Of a stretch of DNA of 64,000 nucleotides, positions 19,078-28,801 are shown piece after piece (within the stretch, counting starts at the first letter, position 1; each line of letters begins with the position of its first letter). Both the position numbers and the translations under genes were made by a program. Origin of the DNA: Pseudomonas soli (lineage in GTDB: Bacteria; Pseudomonadota; Gammaproteobacteria; Pseudomonadales; Pseudomonadaceae); assembly GCF_900110655.1 (NCBI RefSeq), contig NZ_FOEQ01000003.1, forward strand, positions 186,001 through 250,000, read 5' to 3'. The notes under the pieces are model-generated. The model saw only the letters and a program-made list of their open reading frames with translations, was not told the origin of the DNA and ran no database searches.

Positions 19078-20358
19078 ATGGAAAACAAACGCAAGATCGC
19101 CCTCGCGGTGGCCGCTGTGGCAATCCTTGGATTTGGCGGCCTCGCCTGGAACAGCAGTTCCGATCAACAAGCGGCGACTAACGCAGAACATGGTACTGAC
19201 GATGGTCATGGCCATGAAAAGAAGGCCGGATCAGCTAAAAAAGAGAAAAGTGATGCGGAGCATGGTGAAGAGGGGCACGGTGAAGAAGGTCATGGCGAAG
19301 AGGGCCACAGTGAAGAGCGGGGTGAGGAAGAGGGCAAGCTGACCCTCAGTGCTGAACAGATCAAAGCAGCGGGCGTGACTCTGGAATCGGCTGCGCCTCG
19401 TGATCTGGGAACCGTCGTGAGCTTCCCGGGTGAGATTCGTTTTGACGAGGACCGCACTGCGCACGTTGTTCCTCGCGTTCCAGGCGTTGTCGAAACAGTC
19501 CAGGCGAATTTGGGTGAGTCCGTCAAGAAGGGCCAAGTCCTTGCAGTGATTGCCAGCCAACAGATCTCTGACCTACGCAGCGAGCAACAGGCTGCACAGC
19601 GTCGTGTCGAACTGGCGCGAGTGACCTTCGATCGAGAGAAGCAGCTCTGGCAGGACAAGATTTCTGCGGAGCAGGACTACCTCCAGGCTCGCCAGGCGCT
19701 GCAGGAAGCGGAGATCTCGTTAGCCAACGCCAAACAGAAGGTCGGCGCGATCGGCGCCTCGGTGAACTCTGTCGGTGGTAACCGCTACGAACTCAGGGCT
19801 CCCTTTGACGCCGTAGTGGTGGAGAAGCACTTGACCGTCGGTGAAGTCGTCAGCGAGGCGACTAACGCCTTCATTCTGTCCGACCTCAACCAAGTCTGGG
19901 CCACTTTCGCTGTACCGCCTACCGATTTGGCCAAGGTCACTACCGGCCGCGCCGTGAAGGTTTCCTCACCTGACATGAATGTGGAGGTCGAGGGCAAGGT
20001 GGGTTATGTCGGCAGCCTGTTGGGCGAGCAAAATCGAGCAGCGACCGTCCGCGTTACCTTGACCAATCCCAACGGGGCCTGGCGCCCTGGTCTTTTCGTC
20101 AACATCGCAGTCACTTCCCAGACTGCTCGCGTGGCGGTGGCTGTCCCGGAACACGCCGTGCAGACCGTTGATGACAAACCTTCGGTCTTCGTACGCACCG
20201 CCGAGGGCTTCGACACCCGCCCAGTAAAGCTGGGCCGCCGCGACAGTGGGTACGTGGAAATCACGGACGGTATCGAAGCGGGCGCTCACGTGGCTACCAA
20301 TGGCAGCTTCACACTCAAGTCTGAGCTCGGCAAAGCCTCTGCCGAGCACAGCCACTGA
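19078..20358 (+). CDS. czcB: Efflux adaptor CzcB with His/Glu-rich N-terminus
   Basis: 426 residues. Membrane anchor (6-25), then an acidic His-rich stretch at about 34-88 with repeated HGEEGHGEEGH units, a probable zinc-binding feeder, followed by the membrane-fusion domains (RFDEDRTAHVVPRVPGVVE; QLWQDKISAEQDYLQARQAL; RAPFDAVVVEKHLTVGEVV). No C-terminal NzzB-like or CusF-like domain. It couples CzcA to CzcC. AGGAG at 19070 gives the start at 19078 good spacing. Confidence 0.94.
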   Translation: MENKRKIALAVAAVAILGFGGLAWNSSSDQQAATNAEHGTDDGHGHEKKAGSAKKEKSDAEHGEEGHGEEGHGEEGHSEERGEEEGKLTLSAEQIKAAGVTLESAAPRDLGTVVSFPGEIRFDEDRTAHVVPRVPGVVETVQANLGESVKKGQVLAVIASQQISDLRSEQQAAQRRVELARVTFDREKQLWQDKISAEQDYLQARQALQEAEISLANAKQKVGAIGASVNSVGGNRYELRAPFDAVVVEKHLTVGEVVSEATNAFILSDLNQVWATFAVPPTDLAKVTTGRAVKVSSPDMNVEVEGKVGYVGSLLGEQNRAATVRVTLTNPNGAWRPGLFVNIAVTSQTARVAVAVPEHAVQTVDDKPSVFVRTAEGFDTRPVKLGRRDSGYVEITDGIEAGAHVATNGSFTLKSELGKASAEHSH

Positions 20359-20382
20359 TGCGAACTGACAGGATGATTTCTC

Positions 20383-23300
20383 ATGTTTGAACGTATCATC
20401 AGATTTGCCATTGAACAGCGGATCGTTGTGATGATCGCTGTCCTGATCATGGCCGGTATCGGCATCTACAGCTACCAGAAACTGCCGATCGATGCCGTTC
20501 CTGACATCACCAACGTCCAGGTGCAGATCAATACTGCAGCGCCTGGCTATTCCCCATTGGAAACTGAGCAGCGGATCACGTTTCCAGTTGAAACAGCCAT
20601 GGCTGGTCTTCCAGGCCTTCAGCAGACCCGTTCCCTGTCTCGCTCTGGCCTGTCTCAGGTCACCGTGATCTTCAAGGATGGCACCGACATTTTCTTTGCC
20701 CGCCAGCTGATTAACGAGCGGCTGCAGGTTGCGAAGGAACAGCTGCCAGAGGGTGTAGAAGCTGTCATGGGGCCGGTATCCACCGGGCTCGGGGAGATCT
20801 TCCTGTGGACCGTAGAAGCCGAAGATGGCGCGGTCAAAGAAGACGGTACGCCCTACACGCCCACCGACCTGCGGGTGATCCAGGACTGGATCATCAAGCC
20901 TCAGCTGCGCAACGTACCCGGCGTTGCAGAGATCAACACCATCGGTGGCTTTGCCAAACAGTTCCTTGTTGCGCCGGATCCGAAGCGCCTGGCTACCTAC
21001 AAGCTGACCCTGAATGATTTGGTCGCAGCGTTGGAAAGCAACAACGCCAACGTCGGCGCCGGTTACATCGAGCGTAATGGCGAGCAGCTGCTCATCCGTG
21101 CACCTGGCCAAGTCCGCGATATCGAAGACATCGCCAGCATCGTAATCACCAGTGTGGATGGTGCACCGATTCGCATCAGCAATGTTGCCGACGTCAGCAT
21201 CGGTAAAGAGCTCCGTACGGGTGCTGCTACCGAGAATGGCCGCGAGGTCGTGCTCGGTACCGTGTTTATGCTTATCGGTGAGAACAGCCGTACTGTGTCC
21301 CAAGCTGTCGCCGCGAAGCTCGCGGATATCAACCGTACCCTGCCAAAGGGCGTGGTTGCCGTCACCGTTTACGACCGTACCAACTTGGTTGAAAAAGCCA
21401 TTGCGACGGTGAAGAAGAACCTGGTGGAAGGCGCGATCCTGGTTATCGCCATCCTCTTCCTGTTCCTCGGCAACATCCGTGCTGCGCTGATTACCGCGAT
21501 GGTCATCCCACTCTCCATGCTGTTCACCTTCACTGGCATGTTCAACAACAAGGTCAGTGCCAACCTGATGAGTCTGGGAGCACTCGACTTCGGCATCATC
21601 GTAGACGGGGCCGTGGTTATCGTGGAGAACGCGATCCGTCGATTGGCCCATGCGCAGCACAAACATGGCCGTATGCTCACCAAAACCGAACGCTTCCATG
21701 AGGTCTTTGCCGCTGCCCGCGAAGCGCGTCGGCCACTGATCTTCGGGCAGCTGATCATTATGGTGGTGTACCTGCCCATCTTCGCTCTCACCGGCGTGGA
21801 GGGCAAAATGTTCCACCCCATGGCATTCACCGTTGTGATGGCGCTATTGGGTGCAATGATCCTCTCCGTTACCTTCGTGCCTGCGGCGATCGCCATGTTC
21901 GTCACGGGCAAGGTCAAGGAGGAAGAGGGCGTTGTTATGCGCACTGCGCGGCTACGTTATGAGCCTGTGCTGCAGTGGGTGCTTGGGCATCGGAATATCG
22001 CTTTCTCCGCAGCAGTAGCACTGGTCGTTCTCAGCGGTGTACTTGCCAGTCGCATGGGAAGCGAGTTCATCCCAAGTCTCAGTGAGGGGGACTTCGCTCT
22101 TCAAGCCTTGCGCGTACCGGGAACTAGCCTCAGCCAGTCGGTGGATATGCAGGAGCGTTTGGAAAAAGCAGTCATCGAGCAGGTACCGGAAGTTGAGCGT
22201 ATGTTCGGCCGAACCGGTACGGCTGAAATCGCCTCTGACCCAATGCCGCCAAATATCTCCGACGCCTACGTCATGCTCAAACCAAAGGACCAATGGGCCG
22301 ATCCCGACAAGTCGCGAGAGGAACTCATTGCCGAGGTTCAGAAGGCGGCAGCCAGTGTCCCGGGCAGCAACTATGAACTCTCCCAGCCTATCCAGCTCCG
22401 TTTCAACGAACTGATCTCCGGGGTGCGCAGCGATGTTGCGGTGAAGGTTTATGGTGACGACATGGACGTGCTCAACAGCACGGCCAATAAGATCGCCGCA
22501 GCGCTCAAAGCGGTACCAGGCTCCTCGGAGGTCAAGGTTGAGCAGACCACAGGTCTGCCGGTGCTGACCATTAACATCGACCGGGAAAAAGCAGCACGCT
22601 ATGGCCTGAGCATTGGGGACGTGCAGAATTCGATCGCGATTGCTGTGGGTGGTCGTAAAGCGGGAACGTTGTACGAGGGTGATCGCCGATTCGACATGGT
22701 GGTGCGCCTGCCTGAGGCCATACGTACCGACGTCGCGGGTATGTCTAGCTTGTTGATTCCTGTGCCTGCCAATGCGGCTCAGGGCGCCAATCAGATCGGT
22801 TTCATTCCACTTTCGCAGGTCGCTAAGCTGGACTTGCAGTTGGGCCCGAACCAGATCAGCCGCGAGAACGGTAAGCGCTTGGTTATTGTAAGCGCCAACG
22901 TTCGGGGCCGTGACCTTGGGTCGTTCGTTGATGAGGCGGCATCTACCCTGTCAACGAAGGTGGAAATCCCAGCAGGTTACTGGACCAGTTGGGGCGGCCA
23001 GTTCGAGCAGTTGCAGTCTGCAGCCAAGCGCCTGCAGATTGTGGTTCCAGTAGCCTTGCTGCTGGTAATGACCTTGCTGTTCTTGATGTTCAACAACCTG
23101 AAGGACGGCATGCTGGTCTTCACCGGTATTCCATTCGCTCTCACTGGCGGGGTCGTGGCCCTTTGGCTGCGTGATATCCCGCTCTCGATCTCGGCAGGGG
23201 TAGGCTTCATCGCTCTCTCCGGCGTCGCGGTACTGAACGGCCTGGTGATGATTGCCTTCATTCGCGGGTTGCGAGAAGAGGGACGAACGCTCAGGCAGGC

Positions 23301-23544
23301 CGTTGACGAAGGAGCTCTGACCCGACTGCGACCTGTGCTGATGACTGCGCTGGTGGCTTCCCTGGGCTTCATTCCGATGGCCTTGGCCACCGGTACAGGT
23401 GCCGAGGTTCAACGGCCGCTGGCAACGGTGGTGATTGGCGGGATTCTGTCCTCCACCGCGTTGACCTTGCTGGTACTGCCTGCTCTGTATCATTGGGCAC
23501 ACCGAAAAGATGAAGATGGCGATGAGGCCGAAGTGGTTAGCTGA
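20383..23544 (+). CDS. czcA: Zn/Cd/Co RND efflux pump CzcA
   Basis: 1053 residues with 12 membrane helices. The TM4 motif near residue 402 reads DFGIIVDGAVVIVEN, the divalent-cation (HME1-type) signature with both Asp residues and the Glu needed for proton-driven Zn/Cd/Co export. N-terminus MFERIIRFAIEQRIVVMIAV is typical. Starts 24 bases after czcB; a strong terminator follows at 23561-23590. Confidence 0.96.
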   Translation: MFERIIRFAIEQRIVVMIAVLIMAGIGIYSYQKLPIDAVPDITNVQVQINTAAPGYSPLETEQRITFPVETAMAGLPGLQQTRSLSRSGLSQVTVIFKDGTDIFFARQLINERLQVAKEQLPEGVEAVMGPVSTGLGEIFLWTVEAEDGAVKEDGTPYTPTDLRVIQDWIIKPQLRNVPGVAEINTIGGFAKQFLVAPDPKRLATYKLTLNDLVAALESNNANVGAGYIERNGEQLLIRAPGQVRDIEDIASIVITSVDGAPIRISNVADVSIGKELRTGAATENGREVVLGTVFMLIGENSRTVSQAVAAKLADINRTLPKGVVAVTVYDRTNLVEKAIATVKKNLVEGAILVIAILFLFLGNIRAALITAMVIPLSMLFTFTGMFNNKVSANLMSLGALDFGIIVDGAVVIVENAIRRLAHAQHKHGRMLTKTERFHEVFAAAREARRPLIFGQLIIMVVYLPIFALTGVEGKMFHPMAFTVVMALLGAMILSVTFVPAAIAMFVTGKVKEEEGVVMRTARLRYEPVLQWVLGHRNIAFSAAVALVVLSGVLASRMGSEFIPSLSEGDFALQALRVPGTSLSQSVDMQERLEKAVIEQVPEVERMFGRTGTAEIASDPMPPNISDAYVMLKPKDQWADPDKSREELIAEVQKAAASVPGSNYELSQPIQLRFNELISGVRSDVAVKVYGDDMDVLNSTANKIAAALKAVPGSSEVKVEQTTGLPVLTINIDREKAARYGLSIGDVQNSIAIAVGGRKAGTLYEGDRRFDMVVRLPEAIRTDVAGMSSLLIPVPANAAQGANQIGFIPLSQVAKLDLQLGPNQISRENGKRLVIVSANVRGRDLGSFVDEAASTLSTKVEIPAGYWTSWGGQFEQLQSAAKRLQIVVPVALLLVMTLLFLMFNNLKDGMLVFTGIPFALTGGVVALWLRDIPLSISAGVGFIALSGVAVLNGLVMIAFIRGLREEGRTLRQAVDEGALTRLRPVLMTALVASLGFIPMALATGTGAEVQRPLATVVIGGILSSTALTLLVLPALYHWAHRKDEDGDEAEVVS

Positions 23545-23560
23545 TAGCCACTGATAAAGA

Positions 23561-23590
23561 AGCCCACAACCCGTGCTGTGGGCTTTTTTA
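23561..23590 (+). terminator. Rho-independent terminator of czcCBA
   Basis: AGCCCACA / TGTGGGCT stem with an 8-base loop, followed by six T; 17 bases after czcA. Confidence 0.9.
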
Positions 23591-23611
23591 TATGAAGCTG
23601 ATGCACTTACC

Positions 23612-23627
23612 TTTCAAAATTGTAAGT
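23612..23627 (+). promoter_or_regulatory. Metal box upstream of DUF2790 gene 1
   Basis: TTTCAAAATTGTAAGT, keeping the AAATTGTAA core, 72 bases before the start at 23699. Confidence 0.6.
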
Positions 23628-23698
23628 TTCTCGTCATGCCGGTGATGCCTGTGCGTTGCTAAAGTTACGCCGAGATGATTTGAATTTGAGAGGTTCCT

Positions 23699-24022
23699 AT
23701 GAAAAAGCTAATTTTTGCTGCTGCACTTGTTATGTTTTCGATGGCTTCGCAGGCTTATACTTACTCTGAAAGCAAGCAGCTGCAATACATCAAGGAGCAT
23801 CAGACTGCTGTAGCGAACTATGCCGAGAGAAATGGCAAACCGATGCCGGAGATCCAGGACTACAATTACGGCATGAAGATCGATGTTGCGAAATTCGTGC
23901 GTCAGTCCCAAGACCCGCGTACCTGCCAAGTTTACCCGCGATTGATGACCTTCGAGGACTCTCAGGGTACGCTTAAGACGGTTCGCTACTCCATGTACTC
24001 GCAATGCATCAACAACAAGTAG
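23699..24022 (+). CDS. DUF2790 small periplasmic protein (copy 1)
   Basis: 107 residues: signal peptide MKKLIFAAALVMFSMASQAYT, then a DUF2790 domain with the family features GKPMPEIQDYNYGMKIDVAKF, a Cys pair (TCQVYPRLMTFEDSQG and SQCINNK) and the central MTFEDSQG motif. Function unknown; the family is common in pseudomonads and often metal-induced. AGAGG precedes the start. A metal box before it, and a second boxed member at 28884-29210, suggest membership of the Czc regulon. Confidence 0.88.
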   Translation: MKKLIFAAALVMFSMASQAYTYSESKQLQYIKEHQTAVANYAERNGKPMPEIQDYNYGMKIDVAKFVRQSQDPRTCQVYPRLMTFEDSQGTLKTVRYSMYSQCINNK

Positions 24023-24057
24023 TAATTGCTGTGAGTAGAACACTTAGAGAATTCATA

Positions 24058-24084
24058 AATGCCAGGCAGTGCCTGGCATTTTTT
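24058..24084 (+). terminator. Rho-independent terminator after DUF2790 gene 1
   Basis: AATGCCAGG / CCTGGCATT stem with a 5-base loop and a T-run, 35 bases after the stop. Confidence 0.88.
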
Positions 24085-24228
24085 ATTGAGCTCGATGAAC
24101 GTCATTTAGGCTAGATGCCTTAATGACTGCCCCTGGGTTAGCTGTGAAATAAATCTCAGCTACACAACAGTAATGTCTTCCAACTGCACAGGGCAGTTTA
24201 TAGTCTTGCCCCCCAGAAGGGACGAGTT

Positions 24229-24489
24229 ATGAAAAGTTCGCTTGAACGCCCAGATGACCAAGCAGGGCATGAAGGGCTGAGCCATGAGTACGACGGCATC
24301 TTTGGCATGAACACCGAGCTGGTTTTCGCGCTGATCTGTGGTGCCCTGCTCGGAGCCGGAGCGCTCGCAGGAATACTAGGGCTGATCGACAGGCTGCCGC
24401 TGGTTCTGTACGTGTCTCGGCGTTGCTCCTGTCCGGTCGGATCAATGAGGTTGGCCGAAGGATCACCAGGGCGCCGCCGCGAGCGTTGA
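24229..24489 (+). pseudogene. N-terminal relic of a heavy-metal P-type ATPase (CadA/ZntA type)
   Basis: The first about 63 residues contain HEYDGIFGMNTELVFALICG followed by ALLGAGALAGILGLIDRLPL, which resembles the N-terminus and first helix of pseudomonad Cd/Zn ATPases. After LVLYV the reading turns into an unrelated Arg/Cys-rich tail and stops at 24489. No phosphorylation (DKTGT) or CPC motif follows, so the gene is truncated. The assignment rests on motif memory, not a search. A short hydrophobic frame continues downstream in another phase (about 24422-24603, ALILPIIGVDIIYAGVLMQR). Confidence 0.55.
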
Positions 24490-24585
24490 TACTGCCAATC
24501 ATCGGCGTCGACATCATCTATGCCGGGGTGTTGATGCAGAGGTCTCAGAACCAGCGAGATGTCGTTCAGGCCTGGTTGAATGTGC

Positions 24586-24943
24586 TCCATCGGCCCCTCT
24601 GATCTACCCTGGTCGCCGCTCGTATTCCTCGGAGTTCTACAGCAGCGGGAAGTCCGAAAACATCCAGTACCCAGCAAAGTGGCCTCGTGACAGCTCTTTC
24701 TACCTGTCCCGGCGCTTACACGACAGCAATGCTGAGCTGCCTGCCAACCTGGGCTGTGTCGAGATCACCGAAGCGAACGCCAGTCAGCTGTTGCTGTGCC
24801 GTTGGAAAGACGCCAAGCAAGGTACCGAAGGTCTGGTCGGAGAAAGTAATGCGGAAACGCCTCGTACAAACGAAGGTAAAATTCCAGACACAAAAAAACC
24901 AGGTTTTACCCTGGCTTTTTTGTCGATTGCTCTCGTCATTTGA
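24586..24943 (+). other. Coding-like stretch without a start, origin unknown
   Basis: One frame reads SAPLIYPGRRSYSSEF, SGKSENIQYPAKWPRDSSFY and LGCVEITEANASQLLLCRWK without a stop to a TGA at 24941, but has no plausible start or ribosome site and runs through a terminator hairpin. It looks like the displaced 3' part of a gene joined to the ATPase relic. I do not recognise the family. Confidence 0.35.
24889..24922. terminator. Bidirectional terminator downstream of PtrA-like gene 2
   Basis: A run of A, then CCAGG-TTTTAC-CCTGG and a run of T; on the minus strand it lies about 40 bases after the stop of the gene at 24963-25184. Confidence 0.75.
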
Positions 24944-24962
24944 AGTCCTATTTAACCGCCGT

Positions 24963-25184
24963 TTAGTTATCGGCTTGTTCCTTACCATCCTTGCTTTCTT
25001 TCTTTTGCTCTTGAGCGACTTGTTTTTTGTTCTGGTCCGAAGAGTCATCGTTCCATAGGCGAGCCTGTTCATTTCGGAAGTTTTCCTGGAACTGTTTCGC
25101 TCGCTCGTAACCACCTTCAGCGTAAGCGGTACCCATGAGACCAAGCAGCAGGCTGCCAATAGCGATAGATTTGACAAATTTCAT
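24963..25184 (-). CDS. Small secreted PtrA-like protein (copy 2)
   Basis: 73 residues: signal peptide MKFVKSIAIGSLLLGLMGTAYAEGG, then a charged helical tail (YERAKQFQENFRNEQARLWN, DQNKKQVAQEQKKESKDGKE). It shares the AEGG(A/Y)(D/E)R mature start with the protein at 3869-4075 and with PtrA-type proteins. No metal-binding Cys or His cluster. A very good metal box (25277-25292) lies about 95 bases upstream. Function unknown; a periplasmic metal-stress role is inferred. Confidence 0.78.
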   Translation of the reverse strand: MKFVKSIAIGSLLLGLMGTAYAEGGYERAKQFQENFRNEQARLWNDDSSDQNKKQVAQEQKKESKDGKEQADN

Positions 25185-25276
25185 TGTGTGCCTCGGTTCT
25201 TACTAGGCCTGCCTGACTGACGGCCTTTGTTGGTTTGTAGTTTAGGAACGCGAAGCTAACGACAAGGTGAGTCAAT

Positions 25277-25292
25277 AATTACAATTCCGTAA
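25277..25292 (-). promoter_or_regulatory. Metal box upstream of PtrA-like gene 2
   Basis: Minus-strand TTACGGAATTGTAATT, one mismatch to the czcC box over 16 bases. Confidence 0.7.
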
Positions 25293-25450
25293 TTTGGGCG
25301 GCTGGCGGGATGCGCCAAATCTGCAAATCTGGAAGGATCATGTCTATCTCGCTTGTGCCGAGGGTGACTTCAAACTGCTTCTTAAATTACATATTTGACA
25401 TCTAACAAAATAAATCAGTGCGGCGTTACCGGCCGCCCTAGGAGATAGCC

Positions 25451-26038
25451 ATGAATGACATAGAGTCTTGGGCTGTTGCCATCGGTGACTTCCGTCGAAG
25501 CACTGAAAAACTCACAGTTCAGCTCGATGAGCTGGCCTCCCAGACCAGGGCCTGCAACGCCGTTCTGGAAAAGTCGAACGAGCTGGTGGAGGAGGTTGAC
25601 CTTGTCAGTCGGCAGATTCAGGAGGAGGTACGAAAGGCTGAGAAAGCCTGGTCCAATGCCGAAGAGGTCGCCATACGCGCTGCGGCAGAGGCATATTCCG
25701 CTGCCGCTCGTGGAGTCGAGACCGCCATCCAACCGCTGATTTCGGAGCTCACTGCCGCGACAAAATCAGCGAATGCCTCGATCCTGGAGCTAAAGCAAGC
25801 ACCGGTGCTGGCTAAGCGCTATGTCATGGTGGTGGCGACAGCATTCTTTATCCTGGCACTGCTCTGTGTGTACTCGACCATGCAATTCATTGAGGCCGCC
25901 GGCAGTGTGAGCGCCCAGGAAAAAGTGAATGCCCAATACTTCTCCCACCTGTGGAGAAACGCCAACCCAGAAGAGCAAAAGATCATAAAGTCGGTAATTC
26001 TGCGGTCACCTATGGACCCTGTGGTGCTTAGGCACTGA
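25451..26038 (+). CDS. Coiled-coil, single-TM protein resembling MobB/MbeB mobilisation proteins
   Basis: 195 residues. Residues 1-110 form a heptad-rich coiled coil (LASQTRACNAVLEKSNELVE; VSRQIQEEVRKAEKAWSNAE). One membrane helix follows (about 122-142, YVMVVATAFFILALLCVYST), then a C-terminal segment ending NPEEQKIIKSVILRS. This layout matches accessory mobilisation proteins of the IncQ MobB type, but no relaxase or oriT is nearby, so the link is tentative. AGGAGAT 5 bases before the ATG supports the start. It may be a relic of a mobile element. Confidence 0.72.
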   Translation: MNDIESWAVAIGDFRRSTEKLTVQLDELASQTRACNAVLEKSNELVEEVDLVSRQIQEEVRKAEKAWSNAEEVAIRAAAEAYSAAARGVETAIQPLISELTAATKSANASILELKQAPVLAKRYVMVVATAFFILALLCVYSTMQFIEAAGSVSAQEKVNAQYFSHLWRNANPEEQKIIKSVILRSPMDPVVLRH

Positions 26039-26052
26039 GGCATTGCATAGAC

Positions 26053-26080
26053 AAAAGGCCCGTCGATTGACGGGCCTTTT
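26053..26080. terminator. Bidirectional terminator between MobB-like gene and czcS
   Basis: Perfect 12-bp stem AAAAGGCCCGTC / GACGGGCCTTTT with a GATT loop, placed between two convergent genes. Confidence 0.92.
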
Positions 26081-26094
26081 CAAGTGGGCGCGCT

Positions 26095-27513
26095 TCAAGC
26101 AGCGGTCTTTGCCGGCTGCTTTAGCTGGGCTTCGGGAAAGTGAAGGTGGAACCAGGTGAAATTTTCCTCGGTCACTTCCACGCTCGCCGAGCCTTGATGC
26201 AGGCTCATGATCGACTGCACGATGGCAAGGCCAAGACCGGTCCCCCCTTCGCTTCGTGCTCGGCTCTTATCTACGCGGTAGAACCGTTCAAACAAATGCG
26301 CATGGTGTTCCTTGGCGATCCCGCGGCCCGGGTTGCCGACGCTCAAGGTCGTGCCGCTACCACCGCGTTGCACTTTCACGTAGACCGTGCGACCGCGAGG
26401 GCAGTAGCGAATCGCATTTGACACCAGATTCGAGACGGCTCGTTGAATCATCAGGCGGTTACCGCGCACCACGTCATCACTGCCAGAGATCTGCAGCTGG
26501 ATCTCGCCATCCTCTGCCGAAATGCTGAAGAGATCACACACCCGCTGAACTTCATCGACCAGGGACACAGGTTCGAACTTCACCATGGATGCTGGATGAC
26601 TGACCTGAGCGAGGAACAGCATGTCGGAAACCATGCGGCTCATGCGGTCCAGCTCTTCTGTGCACGACTCCAGCACTTCCCTGTACTCGGGAAGCGATCG
26701 CTCTCTGGTCAGTGCAACTTGGGCTTTACCTATCAGGTTGGATAGCGGCGCTCGCAGTTCGTGAGCAAGATCGTCAGAAAACTGCGAGAGCTGCTGAACC
26801 CCGTCATCCAGGCGAGCCAGCATGATGTTGATACCGTCGGCGAGCTCTTTGAGTTCTGCTGGCATTCCATTAGTCGGCAGACGATGGTCGAGGCTCTCGG
26901 TGGAGATCTTCGAGGCGACTTTCAGGAACTTGGTCAGAGGCAGCAGACCTCTGCGTACGGTCCACCAGCCGATTGCGAGGATCAGCGCGATGATGAGCGG
27001 GGAAATCATCAGGGCCCAGGTGAGCAATGCATCAAGCAGCGCTTCATTGGACGACTGGTCCATAGTCATGTACACGCTGACTTCGGTTCCGTCGCCCAAA
27101 TTCATGGTGCGAGAAGCTGTCAGCAAGGGGCGGTCCTGGGTGTCGCGCCACTCATGTTCCTTCGGCTGTGCGGATGGTTGAAACTTGTGCACCTCCACGT
27201 TGACCTGCTTCGAGCCTATCGAGAGCAGGGGCATCTCACTCTGCGCCGACTCAAAAATGCTGACGTACAGGTTGTTGTGGCCCATCACCAGATCCACAAG
27301 CTGATGTGCGTCAGCGTTGACTCCTGAGATGTCGGAAATCATGGACAGGTTGTGAGCCATGCCTGCCATCTTCACTTCCAGGTCACTGCGGGCATTTCGC
27401 TCCAGCGCCTGGCCCACCATCAGATACCCGAAAGTGGCGAATAGAAGCAGCAACGCTGCGCTCATCAACCCCACTTTTAATCCCAGCTTTGCAGCCAGGC
27501 TGAATGGCCTCAT
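26095..27513 (-). CDS. czcS: Heavy-metal sensor histidine kinase CzcS
   Basis: 472 residues. Membrane helices at about 12-34 and 165-185, a periplasmic sensor region rich in His ([22 protein letters not shown]), HAMP, the box [15 protein letters not shown] with His251, and ATPase motifs ([27 protein letters not shown]). Its start overlaps the czcR stop by 4 bases. Senses Zn/Cd/Co by analogy with CzcS. Confidence 0.94.
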   Translation of the reverse strand: MRPFSLAAKLGLKVGLMSAALLLLFATFGYLMVGQALERNARSDLEVKMAGMAHNLSMISDISGVNADAHQLVDLVMGHNNLYVSIFESAQSEMPLLSIGSKQVNVEVHKFQPSAQPKEHEWRDTQDRPLLTASRTMNLGDGTEVSVYMTMDQSSNEALLDALLTWALMISPLIIALILAIGWWTVRRGLLPLTKFLKVASKISTESLDHRLPTNGMPAELKELADGINIMLARLDDGVQQLSQFSDDLAHELRAPLSNLIGKAQVALTRERSLPEYREVLESCTEELDRMSRMVSDMLFLAQVSHPASMVKFEPVSLVDEVQRVCDLFSISAEDGEIQLQISGSDDVVRGNRLMIQRAVSNLVSNAIRYCPRGRTVYVKVQRGGSGTTLSVGNPGRGIAKEHHAHLFERFYRVDKSRARSEGGTGLGLAIVQSIMSLHQGSASVEVTEENFTWFHLHFPEAQLKQPAKTAA

Positions 27514-28184
27514 GCGCGTTCCTCAAAAACGTACCCTACGCCACGAAGCGTGTGAATGAGCTTGGTTTCAAACGGGTCATCGATCTTCGAGCGAAGGCGC
27601 CGGATAGCGACATCGATGACGTTGGTATCGCAGTCAAAATTCATGTCCCAGACCAACGAAATGATCTGGGAACGAGTCAACGCTTCGCCCGTCCTGCTCA
27701 TAAGCAGGTGCAGGAGCGAAAATTCCTTGGTGGTAAGGTCGATGCGTGTGCCAGCGCGGAAAACCCGATGGCGCACTGAGTCGAGTTCCAAGTCGGCAAT
27801 TTTCAGCGAACTCTTCTCGACTAATTCATCACCACGCCGCTGCAGCGAACGGATTCGAGCGAGCAGCTCCGGGAATTCGAAGGGTTTGACAAGGTAATCG
27901 TCGGCTCCGCCATCCAAGCCTTTGAGCTTGTCGTTGATGCGACCACGAGCGGTCAGCATGATGATGCGGACCCGGCTGGTTTTCCTGATGGTTTCCAAAA
28001 GGTCCCAACCGTCGATGCCAGGAAGGTTTACGTCCAGCAGAACCAACGAATAGACGTTAGTATTGAACAAGTGCAGGGCGTCAACACCATTGTGCACGAT
28101 ATCTACGACATACCCGCTTTCGGATAGGCCCTGCTGAAGATATTCGGCAGTTTTAATTTCGTCTTCCACAACTAGCACGCGCAT
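27510..28184 (-). CDS. czcR: Response regulator CzcR
   Basis: 224 residues. Receiver with Asp51 ([15 protein letters not shown]) and DYLVKPFEF; winged helix ending [20 protein letters not shown] and [14 protein letters not shown]. Coupled to czcS by an ATGA overlap. Presumed activator of czcCBA and of other boxed genes; the second, orphan copy is at 14827-15501. A symmetrical metal box lies at 28360-28375, about 180 bases upstream. Confidence 0.94.
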   Translation of the reverse strand: MRVLVVEDEIKTAEYLQQGLSESGYVVDIVHNGVDALHLFNTNVYSLVLLDVNLPGIDGWDLLETIRKTSRVRIIMLTARGRINDKLKGLDGGADDYLVKPFEFPELLARIRSLQRRGDELVEKSSLKIADLELDSVRHRVFRAGTRIDLTTKEFSLLHLLMSRTGEALTRSQIISLVWDMNFDCDTNVIDVAIRRLRSKIDDPFETKLIHTLRGVGYVFEERA

Positions 28185-28359
28185 AACTTATCTCAAGGTG
28201 TGAGGAAGGAATTGGCCTAATCCGCCAAGACTGTGGTTGCAGGCAGTTTGAAGGTTCGGCTGAGTGCATGGCATCTGGTAGTCGCTACCTCTGTCCATAC
28301 GCCGGGGTCACCTGAGGACGCTTGAATCTTAACGCGAAGACGCTGGCCGCGGCGAAATC

Positions 28360-28375
28360 CTACAAATTTGTAATG
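28360..28375 (+). promoter_or_regulatory. Metal box upstream of czcRS
   Basis: CTACAAATTTGTAATG, containing the palindrome TACAAATTTGTA. Suggests autoregulation of czcRS. Confidence 0.6.
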
Positions 28376-28661
28376 TAGCCGCAAGATTGCTGACAGTCAT
28401 GACGGCTTTCCCTACTGAGCTTAGCGGATTCTGTGGCTTGCAGCGGTTTGCAGTCCTCACGCCTGACAGGCGGATTCGGCCGAGAGGAGTGGTGTTTCTG
28501 CCAAGCTGCTCAGCTTTTGTGGCGTTTACTCCTTCAAGCTCAAGCTACGAGTGGTAGCAAGCCACCGATCGTTCTCCCCATAAATAACGGGCTTAAACCG
28601 GCGAGCATGCTTGGCTTTTCATCTTACTCAGGCAAGGATAATTACTTTACAATCTATTACA

Positions 28662-28677
28662 TGTCCAAATTGTAATT
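28662..28677 (+). promoter_or_regulatory. Metal box upstream of structured RNA B and DUF2790 gene 2
   Basis: TGTCCAAATTGTAATT. It is about 125 bases before the structured RNA and 207 before the DUF2790 start, so it would drive a leader transcript that first meets the terminator at 28844-28868. Confidence 0.6.
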
Positions 28678-28801
28678 TCACAATCATCTTGTCGTTAGCC
28701 GCTTTTGCTAGTTTAAGTGCAGCACACAGGCAGCGCTGCTTTGGGTCAGTCTCATCTGAAGCAGCATGGCGGGAGTAACGAAACCCTGCTCACGCCAATG
28801 C

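Noticed and set aside
19966..21816. Open frame of 616 codons on the minus strand
   Set aside because: Antisense to czcB/czcA; low-complexity His/Asp composition comes from the complementary codons.
28433..28675. 80-codon open frame upstream of the DUF2790 gene
   Set aside because: Starts without a ribosome site, has unusual composition, and overlaps the metal box; more likely leader or intergenic DNA.
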